A stretch of DNA of 64,000 bases, from positions 1 to 64,000 of the forward strand of contig CAYRTS010000007.1 in the NCBI GenBank assembly GCA_964427285.1. Reading direction: 5' to 3'. Source of the stretch: SPCO01 sp964427285. Its GTDB lineage: Bacteria; Chloroflexota; Limnocylindria; Limnocylindrales; CSP1-4. Of this stretch, positions 57,943-64,000 are shown piece after piece. Made by a program: the position numbers and the translations under genes. Each line of letters opens with the position of its first letter. Positions within the stretch are counted from its first letter, which is position 1. Under the pieces are notes generated by a model, which saw only the letters and a list, made by a program, of their open reading frames with translations, was not told the DNA's origin and did no database searches.

Positions 57943-58506
57943 CTATCGACCGAGTTGCGCCTTGACCGGCTCCCAGGCGTAGACCAGGATCGGAACAAGG
58001 ATGATCGTCCCGATCAGGTCGCCGACGATCACCGGGATATACAGCGTCGAGACGATCGTTCCGACGTCCATCCCCTGGAGGATGGCGTCCGAAAAGATGA
58101 ACAGGAACCCGATCACGACCGCGATGGAGCCGGCGATGGCCCCACCGATGGCCCGCTGACGAAGATCACCGTCCACCATCTTGGCCATGTACATCGGGGC
58201 AAGGCCGGTAATCAGGCCGACGAGGCCATTGGCCAGGCTCCAGTTCCAGGACGTCAAGGCGCCCCACCCCGAGATCTGGTCGCCGATCCCGTTGCCAACG
58301 AGACCCGTGAAGAAGCCGACGACCGGGCCGAACGCGTACCCGAAGAATGGGACAAGCGCGAATGCGGGTCGGACCGATACCGTGCTGCCCGGGATGGGCA
58401 GCTGTGCCACGAGCAGAATGCCGTACAGCGCCGCGCCGATGGCGGCATAGACGATGGTCCGCGACGTGACCTCCCAGAGGTTGGATCGCGACATGGTCAT
58501 GGACAT
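57943..58506 (-). CDS. ECF transporter substrate-binding (S) component, COG4720/DUF1393-like
   Basis: 187 residues and six helices. AIGAALYGILLVAQLPIPGSTVSVRPAFALVPFFGYAFGP (about 22-62) and GNGIGDQISGWGALTSWNWSLANGLVGLITG match the DUF1393 family of S components. The substrate of this branch is unassigned. ATG 58506 has a strong AAGGAGGG site six bases upstream. It lies between the ATPase and EcfT genes. Confidence 0.88.
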   Translation of the reverse strand: MSMTMSRSNLWEVTSRTIVYAAIGAALYGILLVAQLPIPGSTVSVRPAFALVPFFGYAFGPVVGFFTGLVGNGIGDQISGWGALTSWNWSLANGLVGLITGLAPMYMAKMVDGDLRQRAIGGAIAGSIAVVIGFLFIFSDAILQGMDVGTIVSTLYIPVIVGDLIGTIILVPILVYAWEPVKAQLGR

Positions 58507-58545
58507 GGAATCCCTCCTTCTCCTAATCCCTCTCCGATTCTTGGA

Positions 58546-60267
58546 TCAACGAGCGTCGACGCCAGCCCCTCCTTCCGCTCCAGCCGAAGCCTGCTGGCCG
58601 GAGGCCGCGATCCGCAGGGCCAGCGTCTCGGCATCAAGAAATCGGTCGTCGCGGCCACCCCAGCGCGTGTTCGCCAGCATCAACGATGTGGGCGTCAGGT
58701 TGCAGGCTCGCCAACGCGCTTCGTCCACGATGACCTCCATCGGGGGTCCGTCGGCCACGATCCGACCGTCCCTGAACAGCAGGATACGGTCCGCGTGCGT
58801 CAATGCAAGGTCTACGTCATGCGTAATGAAGTAAATGCTCTCGAGCCCGGGGATCGCCAGGACCTCGCGCATGAAGGCCTCAGCCGTCTGGTGATCCTGG
58901 CCGGCGGACGGTTCGTCGAGAATCAGGGTCTTCGGCTGGAGCCCCAGGGCGATGGCCAGCGCGAGGCGCTTCTGCTGACCGAACGAAAGCGACAACGGGG
59001 GTCGCTCGAGGATTCCTTCGAGGCCGTCGAGGGCCGTCCGTCGCAGGCAATCGGCGATGAGATCGTCAAAGGTCGCGGGATCACGCCGCAGATTGGTGGG
59101 CCCGAACGCCAGCTCCTCCCGCACGGTCCGGGCAAAGAGCATCTGGCTGGGGCTCTGGAAGACATACCCGAAGATGGTCGCGAGGCTTGCCGTGCCCCGC
59201 CCCTTCGCATCGATCCCGTCGACGAGAATCGCGCCGGCCGTGATCGGCAGCAGCTGCATCGCGGTCCGAAACGCGGTCGTTTTGCCGGACCCATTCGGGC
59301 CCAGGACGGCGACCACCTCGCGGCGACCGAGGCGTGCTGCAACCCCGTGGAGGATGGGATGCTCGCCGATCGCGGCGTCAACGCCCCTGAACTCGAGGCG
59401 CGGCGGGGGCGCCCCGGCGTCCGGCAGAACAGGTCCGTCGTCCGTCCCGGTCGCGGTCCGATCGACGCCGCCGTCCGGGGCGGGCGCAACGCCACCCGCC
59501 CTTGCCCGTGACAGCACCACGTCAAACGGCAGCTTGACCGCCCGCGGATCCGCGATCTCCAGGAAGCCTTCGACCGGGCCCAGGTAGCGAGTCAAGCCTT
59601 CGTCCAGATAGAGGACGCGGTCCGGCCGAAGCGACAGCGCTTCCTCGACCCGATGCTCGACGATGATCACAGCGTCGCCCGCGTCGGCGCGCGCGCGCAG
59701 GATCGCGAGCAGACGCGCCGCGCTCAACGGGTCGAGGTTGGCCAGCGGCTCGTCGACGACGTACAGCCGCGGCCGCATCATCAGGATTGCGGCGATCGCC
59801 AGCAGCTGTCGCTCGCCACCGGACAGGGCCGCAGTCTCACGCCCCAGCAGGGGTTCAATGCCGGCCTGGCTCGTGACCATCCGGATGAGGTCGCGCATCT
59901 CCTCGCGCGGGACTCCCATGTTCTCCGGCCCGAAGGCCAGTTCCGCCTCCACGGTGGCCCCGACGATCTGTTTGGCCGGATCCTGCAGGACCGTTCCGAC
60001 GGTCAGCGCAATGTCGCGCAGCTTGAGGTCGCCCGTGGAGCGTCCCTCGAGATGCACGGAGCCGCTGAGTTCACCGGGATACGCATGCGGGATCAGCCCG
60101 TTGATCGCGCGGATGAGGGTGCTCTTGCCACAGCCGGACGGGCCGGCGACCAGAAGGACCTCGCCGGGGGTGACCGTCAGCGATATGTCGCGAATGGCCG
60201 GCTGGGTTGCCCGGCGGTACCGGAAGGTGAGACCCGCAACGTCGAGCAGGGTGGCTTCGGCTGTCAT
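58546..60267 (-). CDS. ECF transporter ATPase, two fused ABC domains
   Basis: 573 residues holding both nucleotide-binding domains on one chain. Domain 1: Walker A GPSGCGKSTL (about 42), signature LSGGERQ (about 147), Walker B LYVVDEPLANLD. Domain 2: Walker A GPNGSGKTT (about 323), signature LSFGQQKR, Walker B LILDEPSAGQD. A Pro/Asp/Gly linker (about 255-290) joins them. Most ECF transporters use two separate ATPases or a homodimer; the fused form is common in Chloroflexota and Actinobacteria. It starts 17 bp after the adenosyltransferase stop. Confidence 0.94.
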   Translation of the reverse strand: MTAEATLLDVAGLTFRYRRATQPAIRDISLTVTPGEVLLVAGPSGCGKSTLIRAINGLIPHAYPGELSGSVHLEGRSTGDLKLRDIALTVGTVLQDPAKQIVGATVEAELAFGPENMGVPREEMRDLIRMVTSQAGIEPLLGRETAALSGGERQLLAIAAILMMRPRLYVVDEPLANLDPLSAARLLAILRARADAGDAVIIVEHRVEEALSLRPDRVLYLDEGLTRYLGPVEGFLEIADPRAVKLPFDVVLSRARAGGVAPAPDGGVDRTATGTDDGPVLPDAGAPPPRLEFRGVDAAIGEHPILHGVAARLGRREVVAVLGPNGSGKTTAFRTAMQLLPITAGAILVDGIDAKGRGTASLATIFGYVFQSPSQMLFARTVREELAFGPTNLRRDPATFDDLIADCLRRTALDGLEGILERPPLSLSFGQQKRLALAIALGLQPKTLILDEPSAGQDHQTAEAFMREVLAIPGLESIYFITHDVDLALTHADRILLFRDGRIVADGPPMEVIVDEARWRACNLTPTSLMLANTRWGGRDDRFLDAETLALRIAASGQQASAGAEGGAGVDAR

Positions 60268-60284
60268 CGGTGCGTTCGGTGCCG

Positions 60285-61109
60285 TCAGGCCGGCCGGATC
60301 CGCACCGGCCGATCCAGCTCCAGGCCGAGCCGCCTGGCGGTGTCACCCTGGTTGTCGGCCAGCGCGAGATTGCCCTCGGAATCGGCATAGAGCAGGGAAG
60401 CCCCCATCGGCACCTCGCCAAACGTCCTCGCCCAGACCGTGGATTCGGTGACGGCCGGGCTGAGGCCATGGGCCGGGAACTCAAGACTCAGCTGGCGACC
60501 GGGTGTCAACGGCCCGATCGCGGCCTCGAGATCGGCCTTCCGACCGGCGAACGTGAGGTTGCCGTAGATCAAGACGTGGACGACGACCGATTCGAGGACG
60601 CCGTCCCCGATGGTCGGGCGGATCTGCGGCAGGCGAACCAGCGGGTCGAGCAGGACGGTCGGGCCGACCGACTCGAACGCCTCGCCGGCGGCCAGGTGGC
60701 CGGCCATCGGGGCAAAGATGTCGCGCCCGTGAAAGCTCGACGAGATGACATCCAGCATCAATGCCGGGTTCTCGAGCGAGCGCGCCTCGGTGACCCCGCC
60801 GAGAAGATCGGCCGCGGCCATCAGCAGCCCATTGTCAGGCCCGATCAGGATGTCTCCGCGCCCGACTTTGAGGCCGAGGGCGAGCCGCTCCGTCCCGACC
60901 CCCGGGTCGACCACGGCGACATGGATCCCAACCGGCATGTACGGGAGGGCGAAGGCCAGGGTCCCGGCCCCCTCGCGGATGGAGTAGCGCGGCACCTGGT
61001 GGGAGATATCGATGATGTTGGCGTCCGGACAGAACCGGAACATGACCCCGCGGCAAACGGCGGGGGCGGACGGCCCGAAATCGGTGGTGAAGGTGATGGT
61101 GGGACGCAT
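60285..61109 (-). CDS. SAM hydroxide adenosyltransferase (DUF62)
   Basis: 274 residues from ATG 61109. The active-site segment ITFTTDFG (Asp10), then ISHQVPRYSIREGA, VAVVDPGVGTER, IGPDNGLL and FHGRDIFAPMAGHLA, match DUF62. These proteins hydrolyse S-adenosylmethionine to adenosine and methionine and are relatives of fluorinase and chlorinase. The long loop that marks true halogenases is not seen. It leads the ECF transporter operon, so product or substrate may be linked to the imported compound. Confidence 0.93.
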   Translation of the reverse strand: MRPTITFTTDFGPSAPAVCRGVMFRFCPDANIIDISHQVPRYSIREGAGTLAFALPYMPVGIHVAVVDPGVGTERLALGLKVGRGDILIGPDNGLLMAAADLLGGVTEARSLENPALMLDVISSSFHGRDIFAPMAGHLAAGEAFESVGPTVLLDPLVRLPQIRPTIGDGVLESVVVHVLIYGNLTFAGRKADLEAAIGPLTPGRQLSLEFPAHGLSPAVTESTVWARTFGEVPMGASLLYADSEGNLALADNQGDTARRLGLELDRPVRIRPA

Positions 61110-61133
61110 CCGCGGATGGTACCCGCGTGGCAG

Positions 61134-61193
61134 CCCGCCGGAAACACCGCCGGCCGCCCGCCGGAAACACCGCCGGAAGCACCCGCCGGAAAC
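61134..61193. repeat. Short repeats upstream of the adenosyltransferase
   Basis: CCCGCCGGAAACACCGCCGG occurs perfectly at 61134-61153 and 61157-61176, with a 12-bp partial copy at 61182-61193. It lies 25 bp upstream of the adenosyltransferase start in the 298-bp space shared with the divergent WYL gene. The rest of that space shows no gene or riboswitch. Confidence 0.75.
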
Positions 61194-61407
61194 GTCGAAG
61201 CGGCGCCGGGAGGAGGTTCGGCACCGCTTCGACAAGGGCCACAACAGTGGGAGGGCACCGCTGCGGCCGGGCGTATTCGGGGGAGTTCGGACTTCGAATG
61301 TTCGGGGCCGCCGCGGGTCGAGGCGATGACCCGGCGGTCCCATTCTCACTAGTACTTGCGGCCGGCCCGGAGCGCCTTCGCGTCCTGTTCGTCTATCCTC
61401 CGACCGG

Positions 61408-62421
61408 ATGACCATCGACGACGGCCATGACCGGTACGCGACCAAACGAGACCGCCTCGCCCGAATGACCCGTCTCGTGTCCATCCTGCAGGCCCACCCG
61501 GAGGGGATCCGCACCGCCGACATCGCCGAGCGCGTCAGCATGTCTGTGCGGACCGTCTACCGTGATCTCAAGGCCATTGACGAGGAGATCGGCGTCCCGG
61601 TCTGGGCCGACGGTGGGATGTGGGGGATCGACCAGGACAAGGCCTTCCTGCCGCCCCTCAAGCTCACCCAGGGCGAAGCGATGGCCGTCGTCCTGGCCGC
61701 CCGCTTGATGGTCCGCTACGCCGACAAATACGACCCGGACCTCGCCGCGGCGTTTGAGAAGCTCGAGCAGGGGCTGCCTCCCGCTCTGGCCGAGCATGTC
61801 GAACGAACCCTGGACGTCCTGTCCAAGGCCCCGCGGGACAGCCTCTTCAGCGCGAACGTCCGGCTGCTGACCCGAGCGTGGGCCGAGCGGCGGGTCGTCA
61901 CGATCGACTACCAGCCGGCTCCGTACGACGGCGGCGCAACACCACGACGGGCGACCGTTCGACCGTATCTGATCGAGCCGTCACTCCAGACCCATGCCCT
62001 CTATTTGATGGGCTTTGACGAGGAGCGGGGAGCTGTCCGGACGTTCAAGATCGAGCGGATCCGATCGGCGGCCCTGACCGCTCGAACCTTCGAGCCGCCC
62101 GACGCGGCCGCAACGACCACCTCCCTGCGGGCAGCCTGGGACATCATCGCGGACCAGGAACTCGTGGAGGTGCGGCTGCGGTTTGCGCCGCGAGTCGCGT
62201 CCCGGGTCCGCGAGGCGACCTGGCATCCGACCCAGACGGTTGCCGTCGAAACGGACGGCGCCTTGGCCTGGACCGCGACCGTCTCCGGCACGATCGAGAT
62301 CCGGCTCTGGATCCTTTCCTGGGGCGACGATGTGGAGATCCTGGCCCCGTCGTCGCTGCGCGATGACGTGGCCGCAACCCTCCGCCGCGCGGCAACGCGA
62401 TATGGGGCCATCGGCGCGTGA
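61408..62421 (+). CDS. WYL-domain transcriptional regulator (YafY/DeoR-like HTH)
   Basis: 337 residues. An N-terminal winged helix (about 15-70) contains RLVSILQAHPEGIRTADIAERVSMSVRTVYRDL. The WYL domain (about 145-240) has WAERRVVTIDYQPA and HALYLMGFDEERGAVRTFKIERI, and the WCX extension (about 255-337) closes the protein. WYL domains bind nucleotides or nucleic acid ends. It is divergent from the SAM/ECF operon across 298 bp and may control it; this is inference from position. Confidence 0.9.
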   Translation: MTIDDGHDRYATKRDRLARMTRLVSILQAHPEGIRTADIAERVSMSVRTVYRDLKAIDEEIGVPVWADGGMWGIDQDKAFLPPLKLTQGEAMAVVLAARLMVRYADKYDPDLAAAFEKLEQGLPPALAEHVERTLDVLSKAPRDSLFSANVRLLTRAWAERRVVTIDYQPAPYDGGATPRRATVRPYLIEPSLQTHALYLMGFDEERGAVRTFKIERIRSAALTARTFEPPDAAATTTSLRAAWDIIADQELVEVRLRFAPRVASRVREATWHPTQTVAVETDGALAWTATVSGTIEIRLWILSWGDDVEILAPSSLRDDVAATLRRAATRYGAIGA

Positions 62422-62507
62422 ACTGGTATGGGTTCCGCGTGCGTGCGCGGGACCGAGCCGGCAACGTCGGCCCGTGGTCGGCTGAGCTTCGAGTCTGGGT
62501 GCCCTGA
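62418..62507 (+). pseudogene. Remnant of a fibronectin type III domain
   Basis: Between the WYL stop and the HD gene, a third frame from GTG 62418 to TGA 62505-62507 encodes 29 residues containing YGFRVRARDRAGNVGPWS and ending LRVWVP. This is the F-G strand end of a fibronectin III domain, usual at the C-terminus of secreted proteins, not a free peptide. It looks like the tail of a lost gene whose 5' part was replaced by the WYL gene. Confidence 0.5.
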
Positions 62508-62511
62508 TCCC

Positions 62512-63933
62512 GTGAGCGGACGGCACCCGTTCCGGGCCGTCAACCTGATCAGCGACCCGATCCACGGGTACGTCGAGCTGACCAAGCGCCTGGCGCCTGA
62601 CGAATCGGCGGCCGCCGGACTACCCGACGAGGACGTCGCCGAGGAAGACCTGCTCGACACCGGCTGGCTCCAGCGCCTGCGGCGGATCAGCCAGCTCCAG
62701 AGCGCGCGATGGGTCTTCCCGACCGCCGAACATTCCCGGTTCACGCATGGCCTTGGGGTGATGCACGAGGCCGGACTGTGGGCCCGTTCCCTCTACCCGA
62801 GCCTGCGGGGCGCGCTCGCGGCGGCTGGCGCCGCCGTTCCATCCGAGGGGCTGGCGGTCGAGACGCTGCGGATGGCCGGGCTGCTCCACGATGTGGGTCA
62901 CGGGCCGTTCGCCCACTTCTTCGACGATCACGTCCTGGCCGCGTTCGAGGCGCCGGCCGATCCGCGCCGGGCCGCCGGCAAGCGGCTCACCCATGAAGAC
63001 CTGTCGCAGCAGATCATCGAGGAGGAGCTTGGCGAGCTCCTGCGCGGGCTCCGTCGGGCCCCCGGGGCTGACCCGCTGCGAGACGCATTCGGAGACGGTG
63101 AGCGGATCGACCCGGCCTGGGTCTCCTACCTGATCGCCAAGCCCGCCCTGGCGGATCCCTCGATGCCGCTCTGGGTGCGCTGGCTCCAGCCGCTGCTGTC
63201 GGGTGTGTTCACCGTGGACAACCTGGACTACGTCCGGCGCGACGCCTATCTGACCGGCGTGGCGATCGGCCCAGTGGACGTGGAGCGCCTGCGACGGTAT
63301 GCGTTCATCTCGGAGCGCGGCCTGACCCTCTACGAGCCGGGTCTCGCGGCCCTCGAGATGTTCCTGACCGCCCGCCGGTTCATGTATCAGCAGGTCTACT
63401 TCCACCGAACTGTGCGCGCCATCGACCTCGATCTGGCGGACGTTTTCGGCGTCTCCATTCGGGCGATCTTCGGCGAGGGATCACCGTCGGAGCGGTTGAG
63501 CGCCTATGCCGATCTTGATGAGTACGCGCTCCTCCATCAGGCGGCCCGCTGGGCCCGTGGCGAGGATGTTGCGGGAGGCCCGGTCCGGGCGGGTGTCCCG
63601 AGCGACCGCCGCGTCTCAGCCGATGTCGCCGACGCATGGCGCGCCATCCTCCTCCGCCGCCCGAGCTGGCGAGCCGAGGCGGAGATCCGCGCAGAGTACG
63701 AAGCCGGCCACGAGCCTGCCGCCCTGATCTCGGAGCTGGGCGACCCGGAACCCGGTCGAATCGCGATCGATCTCGCGATCGTCGACGCCCGCCCCGCCGA
63801 TGTCGCCCCCGGCGAGACGCCTCGACTCGCCCTCGAGATGCGCGACGGCTCAACCGGACCTCCGCTCGCCGAGGCCCTGGGGCGACTCCCCGGCTATGCC
63901 CTCATCGGCCGCCGCTACCGGCGCGCAGGCTGA
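62512..63933 (+). CDS. HD-domain phosphohydrolase (COG1078, SAMHD1/dGTPase-like)
   Basis: 473 residues from GTG 62512. The metal site is His74 in EHSRFTHGLGV, His126-Asp127 in AGLLHDVGHGPFAHFF, and a late Asp in VDNLDYVRRDAY. DPIHGYVEL near the N-terminus and IRRISQL-like LRRISQLQSARWVFP match the COG1078 family, which includes deoxynucleotide triphosphohydrolases. The specific substrate is uncertain. The 67 bp after it to the window end show no further gene. Confidence 0.9.
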   Translation: MSGRHPFRAVNLISDPIHGYVELTKRLAPDESAAAGLPDEDVAEEDLLDTGWLQRLRRISQLQSARWVFPTAEHSRFTHGLGVMHEAGLWARSLYPSLRGALAAAGAAVPSEGLAVETLRMAGLLHDVGHGPFAHFFDDHVLAAFEAPADPRRAAGKRLTHEDLSQQIIEEELGELLRGLRRAPGADPLRDAFGDGERIDPAWVSYLIAKPALADPSMPLWVRWLQPLLSGVFTVDNLDYVRRDAYLTGVAIGPVDVERLRRYAFISERGLTLYEPGLAALEMFLTARRFMYQQVYFHRTVRAIDLDLADVFGVSIRAIFGEGSPSERLSAYADLDEYALLHQAARWARGEDVAGGPVRAGVPSDRRVSADVADAWRAILLRRPSWRAEAEIRAEYEAGHEPAALISELGDPEPGRIAIDLAIVDARPADVAPGETPRLALEMRDGSTGPPLAEALGRLPGYALIGRRYRRAG

Positions 63934-64000
63934 GCGAAACGAGCGGCAGACCGTGGGAGCGTGGATTCGAGCTCGGCTACGCCCATTGCATTATCCATCG

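Overview
The window is very GC-rich, densely coded bacterial DNA with two 100-N scaffold gaps, so it is almost certainly from a draft or metagenome assembly. Gene content points to an aerobic, non-photosynthetic, high-GC Chloroflexota (Limnocylindria/Ellin6529-like). The clues are ECF sigma genes paired with membrane-tethered regulators, a split cytochrome b with a Rieske protein, and a GltD-like FAD/Fe-S subunit in the same operon, together with DUF2203 and DUF309 genes. This placement is inference; no rRNA or ribosomal protein gene is present to settle it.

Layout. 1-2063: end of an unknown gene, then an ECF sigma factor with its tethered TolB-like partner. 2402-9428: a GcvT-like protein with a COG1233 FAD oxidoreductase (interrupted by gap 1), a membrane acyltransferase-like protein, a DrrAB-type ABC exporter and an MFS protein. 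9432-16197: an acetyltransferase, a hybrid histidine kinase, initiator tRNA, a second MFS transporter and a VapBC-like toxin-antitoxin pair, with several short tandem repeats between genes. 16292-22677: a PLP enzyme, PEP carboxylase and a GAF-kinase/response-regulator pair. 22707-28980 (minus): ammonium transporter, glutamate synthase large subunit and a coupled small Cys-rich protein, i.e. ammonium assimilation. 29319-32336: a possible small gene with a dyad, an acetyltransferase, an AbiE-type locus with a broken toxin, and tRNA-Lys. 32425-37540: a DUF4287 protein, a proline dehydrogenase/aminotransferase/2-hydroxyacid dehydrogenase operon and a DUF2203-DUF309-rhodanese operon.

37603-44017 (minus) is the metabolic centrepiece. 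It is a six-gene respiratory operon coding for an FAD/Fe-S NAD(P)H-type oxidoreductase, split cytochrome b, Rieske protein, a cytochrome c-cupredoxin fusion and a kelch-type membrane protein. Most junctions overlap by 1-4 bases. 44185-48042 holds an Ala-rich unknown protein, a PIG-L deacetylase, a Bcp peroxiredoxin and thiamine pyrophosphokinase. 48117-53437 is bounded by two inverted copies of a MITE-like element with terminal inverted repeats. Between them lie a YbaK-like protein, small membrane proteins and a second ECF sigma/tethered-regulator pair related to the first. 53684-56665 is an HTH-GAF-GGDEF protein. After a 36-bp tandem array (holding gap 2) and a fold-back sequence comes an ECF vitamin-type transporter operon with a SAM hydroxide adenosyltransferase (57052-61109). 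A WYL regulator, a fibronectin-III remnant and an HD phosphohydrolase close the window.

The best candidates for something undescribed are the MITE-like pair, the NAD(P)H-to-bc-to-cupredoxin operon, and the AbiE module bounded by a direct repeat of the tRNA-Lys 3' end. Also notable are a 59-codon gene followed by a perfect 13-bp dyad, and the small Cys-rich protein coupled to glutamate synthase.
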